A DNA stretch of 6,638 bases from Candidatus Tectimicrobiota bacterium (GTDB lineage: Bacteria > JACPSX01): contig JACPSX010000229.1 of NCBI GenBank assembly GCA_016193065.1, positions 1 through 6,638 of the forward strand, given 5' to 3'. The notes under the pieces were generated by a model. That model saw only the letters and a program-made list of their open reading frames with translations. It was not told the origin of the DNA and ran no database searches. The position numbers were made by a program, and so were the translations under genes. This document shows positions 1 to 5,709 of this stretch, piece by piece (the first letter of the stretch is position 1; the number at the start of each line of letters is the position of its first letter).

Positions 1-10
1 CCTCCTTTCC
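1..10 (-). promoter_or_regulatory. Ribosome binding site of a gene starting beyond the left edge
   Basis: Read on the minus strand, the last ten bases of the window are GGAAAGGAGG, a near-perfect Shine-Dalgarno sequence with no start codon left inside the window. This suggests another minus-strand gene begins just outside, downstream of pal. In many tol-pal loci the next gene is cpoB (ybgF), but nothing here shows its identity. The 114 bases between this site and the terminator hairpin hold no gene and no promoter I would defend. Confidence 0.4.
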
Positions 11-114
11 TGGCAAATAGGTGCGGCCCGGGCGCGAGGATCTAGGAAGTCGCTCGTTTTCGCGGAAAGTCTTGAGGAGAAATGGTGGAAGGCCGGAACA
101 GAGTGAGCCGGAGG

Positions 115-156
115 CCAAAAAAGAAGAGGGGAGGGAAAGTGTTTTCCCTCCCCTCT
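115..156 (-). terminator. Intrinsic terminator of the tol-pal operon
   Basis: A perfect 14-bp inverted repeat occupies 125-138 and 143-156 with a 4-base loop (139-142). On the minus strand it lies 7 bases past the pal stop codon and is followed by CTTTTTT (117-123), giving the stem plus T-run of a rho-independent terminator. The stem is rich in G-C pairs with A-T pairs next to the loop. It should end the tolQ-pal transcript, so any gene further left would need its own promoter or read-through. Confidence 0.85.
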
Positions 157-163
157 GGAGCGT

Positions 164-721
164 TTAGTTGGCTTGTTCTGAAAATTCAGCGCGCCGGTTT
201 TTGGACCAGATCGCCTCAGTGTGCCCCTCGACCAGGGGGCGCTCTTCACCATAGCTGATCGTATAGATGCGGGAGGGATCCACGCCAAGAGACATGACGA
301 AGTCCCGGGTGGCCAGAGCCCGCTCTTCGCCCAGGGAGAGGTTATACTCCATCGTGCCGCGCTCGTCCGCGTGCCCTTCGATGCGGATCACGAGCTTAGG
401 ATTTTGTTTGAGCCAATCCGCATTTTTCCTGAGGACTTCTTTGGACTCTTCCGTCAGTTGGGCTTTGTCGTATTCAAAGTAGATCCTCTGCAAGGATCCG
501 CTTTCCACAAAAACGAGGCCGCGGCCGCCTCCCATTGTGCGGCTGCCGTCGGATTCGAAACTCCTGCCGCTGCCGTCGGATTCGAGACTCCTGCCGCTGC
601 CCCACGAGTCCTGATCCCCCATAGTGCCGCCGCGCTTTGCCTGAATCGAGGTGCTGCTGCAGCCCGCAGCCAGGACCAGGACTCCCACGATTGCCATCAA
701 CCAAAACATTCTTCTCTTCAT
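164..721 (-). CDS. pal: Pal, peptidoglycan-associated outer-membrane lipoprotein
   Basis: Pal anchors the outer membrane to peptidoglycan and is the outer-membrane end of the Tol-Pal system. The 185-residue protein has a lipoprotein signal ending in the lipobox LAAGC (lipidated Cys21), then a Gly/Ser-rich linker (about 22-75), then an OmpA-like domain (about 77-182). Within that domain YFEYDKAQL opens the fold, and GHADERG (116-122, Asp119) and GEERA (Arg134) supply the residues that bind the diaminopimelate of peptidoglycan in this family. The ending WSKNRRAEF is typical. The length is close to the usual 160-190. AGGAGG just upstream supports the start at 721. It is the last gene of the operon, 41 bases after tolB. 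The linker holds a nearly exact tandem duplication of nine residues, described separately. The assignment is secure. Confidence 0.95.
   Translation of the reverse strand: MKRRMFWLMAIVGVLVLAAGCSSTSIQAKRGGTMGDQDSWGSGRSLESDGSGRSFESDGSRTMGGGRGLVFVESGSLQRIYFEYDKAQLTEESKEVLRKNADWLKQNPKLVIRIEGHADERGTMEYNLSLGEERALATRDFVMSLGVDPSRIYTISYGEERPLVEGHTEAIWSKNRRAEFSEQAN
542..595 (-). repeat. 27-bp tandem repeat (two copies) inside the pal linker
   Basis: Two 27-bp units, 542-568 and 569-595, are identical except for one base (559 versus 586). They encode SGRSLESDG and SGRSFESDG. A further partial match (596-601, GCTGCC) continues the pattern into SWGSG. The repeat length is a multiple of three, so gain or loss of a unit would keep pal in frame and only change the linker between lipid anchor and OmpA domain. 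Confidence 0.9.
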
Positions 722-762
722 CTCTACCTCCTCCTATGTTGAGTTTCGGACTTGTTTGTTTC

Positions 763-2042
763 TTAACGACTCGCCGCCATTCCTCCTTTCCGGTCGCTAG
801 GTTTGTCCGGGACGCCCTTTAGGGCATGCTCGCTGGAAACGGCCCGCGGAGACCAGACCGGGCTTGTCGCCCTACGCGTGTAGGTCAAGCGCCGGATTCC
901 GGAGCCGTCCATGTGCATTACATAGATGTCTGGACCACCCGATCTGGTGGAGCTGAAGACGATGTGGCGTCCATCGGGCGACCAGCTCGGGTGCTCGTTG
1001 TTCCCTGCTCTGGAGGTAAGTTGGAAAAGCTCCCCGCTTTTCATATCCAGGACAAAGATGTCAAAGAACCCTTGCTTGCGCATGGAAAGGGCAATGCGAT
1101 CTCCCCGCGGCGACCACACGGCCAGGTCGGCATAGTTCGTCCCCCGGGTGAGCCGGCGGACTCCCTTGCCGGAGACATCCATGACATAAATCTGGGGTGA
1201 GCCTTCCCGGTCGGAGGTGAAAACAATTTCCCTGCCGCTGGGGGACCAGCTTGGCGAGGTATTGATCCCGGGTGAGTCCGTGAGCTTCTTTGCGTTCTTG
1301 CCGCCGGCCTCCATCGTATAGATCTCGGAATTGCCGTCGCGGGACAGGACCAGGGCCAGGCGCTTGCCGTCCGGAGACCAGGCCGGCGAGGCGTTGAGGC
1401 CCGGTTTGGCGGAGAGAAGCAGTTTCTTTCCGGAGGCCAGATCCAGATGGTAGAGATCCGGGTTTCCCGCGGAATAGCTCGTGTACGTCACCCCTTTGCC
1501 GTCAGGGGACCACACCGGAGTCAATAGGATGCTTCTCTCGGAGGTTACCTGCCGTGGGGCATGGCCGTCGTAGTCCATGATGATCAGCTCTTTCTTCCCG
1601 CCTCCTGTTCCGTTCAGAAAGGCGATCTCGCTTTGGGCCACTCCTGCCTCCCCGGTCAGTTGCAGGACGAGATCGTCCGCGAAGCGGTGCATGAGATAGC
1701 GGTCCCCGTCCGGTGTGCTGTCATAAGCTTTGCGCAGAATCACTCTTCCGGAGCGCACGTCGAACAGGTGACCTTCAAAAACCAGCAAGCCGGCAGTTTG
1801 CTTCATTTCTCCCTTGATCAAGAGATCGGCCCCCAGGGCGGTCCATTCCCCTTCTCGAGGGGATCCTCGCTTCGCAGCGCAGCCGGAGCGGGCAAGCCAG
1901 GGGCAAATGGGGCGACGGCGATCTTCAGGCGGTAGGCTGTCTCCCCGCGCAGCCTCAGGTACACGTTGGTTTCCCCCGACGCGGCGGAGGTCCCGGTCAG
2001 AATCAAGAGCGCGGTTAAGAAGGTGGCGAAACGACGGTTCAT
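763..2042 (-). CDS. tolB: TolB, periplasmic beta-propeller protein, frame-disrupted near the N-terminus
   Basis: TolB is the periplasmic component that binds Pal and the C-terminal domain of TolA. The start at 2042 gives MNRRFATFLTALL, a Sec signal peptide, then a typical TolB opening with YRLKIAVAPF. This frame continues to a stop at 1818-1820. From about 1845 the homologous sequence is in another frame, beginning WTALGADLLIKG and running through the rest of the N-terminal domain (DVRSG, HRFADDLVLQLTGE, IAFLN) into the propeller. The propeller shows six WSP-type blades (WSPDG, WSPSG, WSPRG) and ends at 763. The two parts are joined by neither frame. About 30-35 residues that normally lie between IAVxPF and W..LGAD, including the DLxxSGxF helix, are missing, so there is both a frame change and an internal loss. 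A single open frame runs from 2049 to 763, but its first 65 or so residues are not TolB-like. As written the gene would not make a normal secreted TolB. Real deletion or assembly error cannot be told apart here. A ribosome binding site (AAGGGG) lies upstream, 10 bases after the tolA-like stop. Confidence 0.85.
1843..1880 (-). other. Junction of frame change and missing segment in tolB
   Basis: Upstream of this stretch the TolB reading is in the frame of the ATG at 2042, and downstream it is in the frame of the Trp codon at 1843-1845. The stretch contains a perfect 6-bp inverted repeat (1847-1852 and 1858-1863) with a 5-base loop, and runs of four to five C or G. The missing length must be one more than a multiple of three. 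Adding one G to the GGGG run would restore the frame but not the roughly 30 residues that are absent. Confidence 0.7.
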
Positions 2043-2052
2043 AGCGCACCCC

Positions 2053-2853
2053 TTACATGGTTGAAGGGAGTTCAAAGAGAAAGTGAACCCCCAGGGAGTC
2101 ATCCGTGAAGTCCTCGGGGAGAGGCGGAAACGGGGTTCCTGCGGTCACTGCCCTCATGGCGGTTCGGTTCAGGGCGGCAGAGGAAGCCGGTTCCTCGATT
2201 TGCACGTCCTTCAGTGCCCCGTTTTTCAGGATCCGGAAGAAAACGGTGACCTTTTCTCCTGCCATCTCCTTGCCCAGAGGACCGGGGTCCCAGTTCTCGC
2301 TGATGCGGCGGTGCAAGAGGACCAGGTAGTAGCCGAAGGGAAAGTTGGCTGCATCCAGGGATAGCCCGGAAGATGTCGGGAGCCCCGCCAAGGCCGCGCC
2401 GGTCGTTCCCGGGGGAAGTGCGCGCGATTCCTGACCGGAGTCCTTCTGGGTGGTTTCTTGATTGGCGGCTTTCTCTTCGGGTTTGGGCAGCGCCGGCTTC
2501 ACAATCTCTGCGGGCTTGACGGCACTGGCGGCTGCTACGGGCTGGGGCAATTCCGCGGGATCCGGCTTGGATTTCTCTGCTTCGGGCGTCGATTTGCTGG
2601 GCGCGGTCGGACTCTTTTTCCCCGCCGTTTGAAATTTTTTGCCGAGCCGGGCCCGATCTGCCGCGAAGATGTCCAGGGCCGCAACCAGGTTGACCGTGGT
2701 GACGGGGCTGAAGATGAGACGGCGGGGATGGGCGCTTAGTGATAGAACGGCGACCCCCGTCAAGAGGGTCAGGTGAGTGGCCAGAGAGGCGACGAAGGAC
2801 CCCTTCAGGCTCCAGACTTCCCGGCTGTCCAGATGAGCTATGGGCAGTGCCAT
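2053..2853 (-). CDS. tolA: TolA/TonB-like energy-transducing protein
   Basis: Its position between tolR and tolB and its domain layout make this the TolA of the operon: an inner-membrane anchored arm that carries energy from TolQ-TolR to TolB and Pal. Of 266 residues, about 17-40 form one membrane helix that carries SxxxH (Ser23, His27), the motif TonB and TolA use to contact their motor. Residues 75-150 are rich in Pro, Lys, Ala and Glu, a flexible or extended spacer. Residues 171-263 form a TonB-type C-terminal domain (YYLVLLHRRISENW, VFFRILKNGAL, an Ala-rich helix, then PFPPLPEDF). The protein is much shorter than E. coli TolA (421) and lacks its long helical domain, so it looks TonB-like in build. 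AGGAG upstream supports the start. TonB-family protein is the cautious name, and tolA rests on context. Confidence 0.85.
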   Translation of the reverse strand: MALPIAHLDSREVWSLKGSFVASLATHLTLLTGVAVLSLSAHPRRLIFSPVTTVNLVAALDIFAADRARLGKKFQTAGKKSPTAPSKSTPEAEKSKPDPAELPQPVAAASAVKPAEIVKPALPKPEEKAANQETTQKDSGQESRALPPGTTGAALAGLPTSSGLSLDAANFPFGYYLVLLHRRISENWDPGPLGKEMAGEKVTVFFRILKNGALKDVQIEEPASSAALNRTAMRAVTAGTPFPPLPEDFTDDSLGVHFLFELPSTM

Positions 2854-2876
2854 GGCTGCTCTCCTGCAAAAACTGG

Positions 2877-3287
2877 TCAGCGCCCCAGGCCGGGCTCGGT
2901 TACGACCCCGAGCTTGCTGATTCCCGCAGCCTTTACCTTGACCATGATGGTTGCCACGGTTCCATAGGGGACCCGCTCGTCCGCTCTCAGATAAACCGGT
3001 TGATCGGTCTTGCCGAAGGCGCGCAGGGCCAGATCGAGTTCCGAGAGCGTGAGCCTTCGTTTGTTCAAATAAATTCTCTCGTCCCGGGAGACGGTGATCA
3101 CAAGATGTTTGTCCATGCTCACTTTGGGTGTATTTCCGCGGGGAAGCTGTACGTCAATTTCCGGTTCCATAAGGGGAACTGTAACCATGAAGATGATCAG
3201 GAGAACCAGCATCACGTCGACCAGGGGGGTGACATTGATTTCGCCGAGGAGCCGCCTCCTCGACGATCTCCCCCCGAGGGTTACCAT
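2877..3287 (-). CDS. tolR: TolR, ExbD/TolR-family proton-channel subunit
   Basis: TolR is the single-pass partner of TolQ in the proton-driven motor that energises TolA. The protein has 136 residues, usual for the family. A short Arg-rich cytoplasmic start (residues 7-12) precedes the signature INVTPLVDVMLVLL, in which Asp24 sits in the membrane helix (about 22-39) and is the expected proton-binding residue. The periplasmic domain (about 41-136) has the typical DVQLP, LVITVSRD and VYLRADERVPYG patterns. Its ATG overlaps the end of tolQ by 7 bases and AGGAG lies inside the tolQ end, which suggests translational coupling and matched amounts of the two subunits. ExbD would be the alternative name, but the tolB-pal neighbourhood favours TolR. 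Confidence 0.93.
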   Translation of the reverse strand: MVTLGGRSSRRRLLGEINVTPLVDVMLVLLIIFMVTVPLMEPEIDVQLPRGNTPKVSMDKHLVITVSRDERIYLNKRRLTLSELDLALRAFGKTDQPVYLRADERVPYGTVATIMVKVKAAGISKLGVVTEPGLGR

Positions 3288-4117
3288 TCCATTCTCCTTT
3301 CAGGCTTGCTGGGAGGGGAGGGGTGCTTCCACTCCGGGTCTCCCGCATCTTCCCGGTCTGCGCGCCGCCTCCGCCGGCCGTTGCCCGGCGGCCAGTAGGT
3401 GGTTTTGTCCACGGGGGCCTCGACGGGGCTCCCGACCGGCTGAGGTCCGTATTCCATGAGAAGCTCGGCGGCCAGGTCCCGCAGTTCCCCCTCCACGGTT
3501 TCAATCCAGCGGCTGAAGAAGTTGTAGGCCATCACAGCGGGGATGGCGGCTGCCAGGCCAGCTGCTGTGGCGATGAGAGCTTCCGCAATCCCCGGGGCTA
3601 CGGTGGCCAGGCTGGCGGATCCACGCATGCTGATGCCGTTGAAAGCGTTCATGATCCCCCAGACCGTCCCGAAGAGCCCGATGAACGGCGTCGTACTGCC
3701 GGCGGTGGCTAGAAACCCCAGATAGCCTTCCAGCTTGCGGACCTCAAGGCTTACCGTCTTGAAAAGGAGATGTTCGAGGCGGCGGAAGGAGGCTTCCTGT
3801 TGAATTCCTGTCGAAAGGGCCCGGATCATCTGGGCTTCCGGAGATACGGGAAACTGGCTACAGCGTGAGGATAGAGAGTCAAGATCCCCGTCTTCACACA
3901 AATACGTGGAAATCTCAATGGAGGATTTGCGCAAGTGTCGGTAAAGGCGCCACTTCTGGTAGATAATTGCCCAGGTCCCCACCGAAAATAAAAAGAGAAC
4001 GGCAAGCACCACGAGGGAGACAGGTCCAAGTTGGAGGATTTGCTTTAACGAATTGACCTGTAATGGGTTATCTTGCACCGGCAGGCTCACCATGCCGGCT
4101 AGAAAGGCGAGGTTCAT
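3281..4117 (-). CDS. tolQ: TolQ, proton-channel subunit with an unusual C-terminal tail
   Basis: TolQ forms the inner-membrane motor with TolR. Three membrane helices are visible at about 32-53, 131-158 and 176-200. The second and third carry the family signature almost unchanged: ATAGSTTPFIGLFGTVWGI (137-155) and VAPGIAEALIATAAGLAA (173-190), including the Thr residues lining the proton path. The cytoplasmic loop lies between helices 1 and 2. At 278 residues it is about 50 longer than E. coli TolQ (230). The extra part after residue 224 is proline-rich, then highly basic (five Arg in a row, 248-252), then proline-rich again, and has no recognisable domain. The start at 4117 has AAGGAG five bases upstream. 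The gene is first in the operon, and its end overlaps tolR by 7 bases. Confidence 0.93.
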   Translation of the reverse strand: MNLAFLAGMVSLPVQDNPLQVNSLKQILQLGPVSLVVLAVLFLFSVGTWAIIYQKWRLYRHLRKSSIEISTYLCEDGDLDSLSSRCSQFPVSPEAQMIRALSTGIQQEASFRRLEHLLFKTVSLEVRKLEGYLGFLATAGSTTPFIGLFGTVWGIMNAFNGISMRGSASLATVAPGIAEALIATAAGLAAAIPAVMAYNFFSRWIETVEGELRDLAAELLMEYGPQPVGSPVEAPVDKTTYWPPGNGRRRRRADREDAGDPEWKHPSPPSKPERRMEW

Positions 4118-4222
4118 GGGCGCTCCTTATGTCCATTTCGATCCACGAGGAGCGTAACGGCACAGGGGGGGGTGGCTTTAGGTGAAAATTGGCGGGTAAG
4201 AAAAGCTGGAAGAGGGTGGAAA

Positions 4223-4258
4223 TGCTGGGGGAGGAGCTGTCGGACTCCTCCCCCGGCA
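4223..4258 (-). terminator. Probable terminator of the small exported-protein gene
   Basis: A perfect 10-bp G-C rich inverted repeat (4227-4236 and 4245-4254) with an 8-base loop extends outward to 14 positions with one mismatch. It lies 13 bases past the stop of the 86-residue gene. On the minus strand it is followed by only a short T-run (ATTTCC) and, further on, CTTTTCTT, so termination may be incomplete. It separates that gene from tolQ. In the remaining bases up to tolQ (4118-4222) I see no convincing promoter boxes, although a tol operon promoter is expected there. Confidence 0.65.
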
Positions 4259-4271
4259 GTCTATTGCCCGA

Positions 4272-4532
4272 CTACTTCTTGACCCCAAGCATCTTTAGTG
4301 CTTCGTTGACCTTGTCGATGGAGGCTTGGTGCTGGCCTTTGCCGTGGAGATCCTGGGCTTCGGCGACCATTTTTTCAATACTGTCCTTGTCCGCCTTGGC
4401 CAGGGCGGATTTGCCCAGAGCTTCTCTGGCCTGCCGGATCAGGCCGGGGCACTGGAAGGCCATGGCGGTGGACACTGCGAAGATGAGAGTGACTGCGCCG
4501 AGAACAGAGGCGGAAAACAGTTTCTTGAGCAT
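4272..4532 (-). CDS. Small exported helical protein of unknown function
   Basis: I do not recognise a named family. The 86-residue product starts with a clear Sec signal (MLKKLF, hydrophobic core to about 22, cleavage likely after STAMA at 25), leaving a periplasmic protein of about 61 residues. The mature part has one Cys (28) near its start and two predicted amphipathic helices (about 47-62 and 67-83) joined by a Gly-containing turn (HGKGQHQ). The layout resembles a single TPR-like helical hairpin, rich in Lys, Ala and Glu. The start is supported by AGGAGGGGG upstream. It has its own downstream hairpin, so it is probably a single-gene unit. It diverges from the M48 protease lipoprotein, 182 bases from start to start, which allows shared control. 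Coding potential is convincing, but its function is unknown. Confidence 0.8.
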   Translation of the reverse strand: MLKKLFSASVLGAVTLIFAVSTAMAFQCPGLIRQAREALGKSALAKADKDSIEKMVAEAQDLHGKGQHQASIDKVNEALKMLGVKK

Positions 4533-4567
4533 TTGCTACCCCCTCCTAGTGGTTGTGTTTCAAGATG

Positions 4568-4582
4568 AGCCCGAATCGGGCT
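4568..4582. promoter_or_regulatory. 15-bp palindrome in the divergent intergenic region, possible operator
   Basis: AGCCCGA and TCGGGCT form a perfect inverted repeat around a single central base. It sits 35 bases upstream of the small exported-protein start and about 78 bases upstream of the protease -10 box. Perfect short palindromes between divergent genes often bind dimeric regulators. It has no T-run and so is unlikely to be a terminator. The function is an inference from position and symmetry only. Confidence 0.4.
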
Positions 4583-4635
4583 TTCCCCATGTTAACAAGG
4601 GAGCCCAGAGGAGGGTTCCCCAAAATTAATGACCG

Positions 4636-4665
4636 TGGACCCGGAGTCCCGGAAATATCTATAAT
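4636..4665 (+). promoter_or_regulatory. Sigma70-type promoter of the M48 protease gene
   Basis: A perfect -10 box TATAAT (4660-4665) is preceded by an 18-base spacer and a weak -35, TGGACC (4636-4641, four of six consensus bases). Transcription would begin near 4672, giving a leader of about 43 bases before the start codon. The spacing fits the downstream lipoprotein gene and argues against a translation start upstream of this site. Confidence 0.6.
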
Positions 4666-4714
4666 AAGGAATAGACCATGGGTGGCCCGGGGCAGTCCTG
4701 GGGGTAGCCTGAGA

Positions 4715-5500
4715 ATGTGGATGATGAAAAGACTCGGCATTCTGGCTCTTGTTGTGGTCCTGGCGGTTTTGGCCGGTTGCCAGACCGTGCCCGTTACCGG
4801 GCGATCCCAACTCATGCTCATTTCCGAAGAGCAAGAAATTGGATTGGGCCGGGCGGCCTGGAAAGAATTCCTGAAAAAGGCCAAGATCTCGACTGACCCA
4901 AAGGCTAATGAGCTGGTCCAGCGGGTCGGGGCGAGAATCGCGGCGATCACGGGAAAGAATAATTACCAGTGGGAATTTAAGGTAGTGGCGGACGATAAGG
5001 CCATCAATGCCTTCGCGCTTCCCGGTGGCAAGGTGGCGGTCTACACGGGGATTCTACCTGTGACGAGGGACGAGGTTGGCTTAGCTACCGTGATCGGGCA
5101 CGAGGTGGCCCATGCCATTGCCCGCCACGGTGGAGAGCGGATGAGCCAGGGGCTCCTGGTTCAACTGGGCGCCGTTGGTCTCAGCGCGGCTGTCGGGCGG
5201 GGGGATCCGCAGACCGTGGACAAGGTGAACCAGGCCTTCGGGATCGGAGTCGGTGTGGGGTTTATCCTGCCCTTCAGCCGCGCTCACGAATCGGAGGCGG
5301 ATCATCTGGGGCTGATTTACATGGCCAAGGCCGGATACGATCCCCGTGAGGCTATTGGCTTCTGGCAAAGGATGGAAGCCGCCAGCAAGGGCAAATCGAG
5401 ACCTCCCGAATTTCTCTCCACCCACCCGAGCTCCCAGACTCGCATCGAGCAAATTCGAGCTTGGCTGCCCGAAGCCCTGAAGTACTACCAGGGAAGCTGA
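4715..5500 (+). CDS. M48-family zinc metalloprotease, lipoprotein
   Basis: The product is a probable periplasmic, lipid-anchored protease of the type involved in envelope protein quality control (LoiP, BepA and YcaL relatives). Of 261 residues, 5-22 form a lipoprotein signal ending in the lipobox VLAGC (Cys22). Gln23 does not resemble the Asp+2 inner-membrane retention signal, so an outer-membrane location is likely. After a helical segment (37-80) comes NAFALPGG (98-105), then the zinc-binding HEVAH (129-133, with Glu130 catalytic), then ESEAD (192-196, with Glu192 as the likely third ligand), and finally the conserved STHPS (235-239). It stops soon after, with no TPR domain, so it is closer to LoiP or YcaL than to BepA. 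The open frame extends back to 4553, but the promoter and the lipobox distance favour 4715. ATGs at 4721 and 4724 are also possible because the ribosome binding site is weak (GGGGG at 4700-4704). Confidence 0.92.
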   Translation: MWMMKRLGILALVVVLAVLAGCQTVPVTGRSQLMLISEEQEIGLGRAAWKEFLKKAKISTDPKANELVQRVGARIAAITGKNNYQWEFKVVADDKAINAFALPGGKVAVYTGILPVTRDEVGLATVIGHEVAHAIARHGGERMSQGLLVQLGAVGLSAAVGRGDPQTVDKVNQAFGIGVGVGFILPFSRAHESEADHLGLIYMAKAGYDPREAIGFWQRMEAASKGKSRPPEFLSTHPSSQTRIEQIRAWLPEALKYYQGS

Positions 5501-5579
5501 TTCTCTATCTCGGGATTCGCGCTCTGTCACTCCCGCCCTTGTATCGCAATTGCCGGAGATAGCGACATCCGGAGGGATT

Positions 5580-5601
5580 CCCCTCATGTAGGGGTACCCC
5601 T
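5580..5601. repeat. Overlapping short inverted repeats after the protease gene
   Basis: CCCCT (5580-5584) can pair with AGGGG (5590-5594) over a 5-base loop. The same AGGGG is also the left half of a perfect 12-bp palindrome, AGGGGTACCCCT (5590-5601). There is no T-run, so this is not a normal intrinsic terminator. It lies 80 bases past the protease stop codon, and its role is unknown. Confidence 0.45.
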
Positions 5602-5611
5602 GCGCCGCCTA

Positions 5612-5661
5612 TGCGTGCCTGCCTGTGCCGACACGGCAGACAGGTCCGCACGCAGACAGGT
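5612..5661. repeat. REP-like imperfect hairpin with a repeated 10-bp motif
   Basis: TGCGTGC (5612-5618) pairs perfectly with GCACGCA (5648-5654). Inside this, an imperfect stem joins CCTGCCTG...GCCG to CGGCAGACAGG around a 3-base loop, giving a cruciform of about 43 bases. The motif GCAGACAGGT occurs twice, at 5636-5645 and 5652-5661. Intergenic, non-coding, compact palindromes of this type are typical of dispersed REP or small non-autonomous elements. Only one copy lies in this window, so dispersion is not shown here. Confidence 0.5.
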
Positions 5662-5680
5662 GGGTGCCCTGTCATCCCGA

Positions 5681-5709
5681 TTGACCCGAGCGGGTTCAAA
5701 TGGTATGAA
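5681..5709 (+). promoter_or_regulatory. Extended -10 promoter of the aldolase-ABC transporter operon
   Basis: The -35 box TTGACC (5681-5686, five of six consensus bases) and the -10 box TATGAA (5704-5709, four of six) are separated by exactly 17 bases. TGG just before the -10 box fits the extended -10 TGn motif. Transcription would start near 5716, about 40 bases before the aldolase start codon. This promoter also shows that the open frame running back to 5615 is not the true protein start. Confidence 0.6.

Noticed and set aside
30-75. Minus-strand promoter ahead of the gene beyond the left edge (TTTCCG with TAGATC)
   Set aside because: Both boxes match the consensus poorly, so it is not distinguishable from chance.
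542-601. CRISPR-like repeats in pal
   Set aside because: The units are directly adjacent with no spacers and encode an in-frame peptide repeat.
221-742. Plus-strand open frame opposite pal
   Set aside because: It mirrors the pal repeats as Ala-rich low complexity and has no own signals. Pal on the other strand is unambiguous.
1843-1880. Programmed ribosomal frameshift in tolB
   Set aside because: A backward shift of one base would be needed, but no canonical slippery heptamer is in the right phase, the hairpin lies on the wrong side, and a frameshift would not restore the missing residues.
2099-2869. Minus-strand open frame of 256 residues overlapping the tolA-like gene in another frame
   Set aside because: The composition is Arg/Gly/Ser-rich with no domain, while the other frame shows the membrane helix and TonB-type domain and fits the operon spacing.
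2739-3398. Plus-strand open frame of 219 residues across tolR
   Set aside because: It is antisense to tolR and to the ends of tolQ and the tolA-like gene, with no recognisable features.
4553-4714. Upstream extension of the M48 protease frame to an ATG at 4553
   Set aside because: It would bury the lipoprotein signal 54 residues inside the protein and place the start upstream of the TATAAT promoter.
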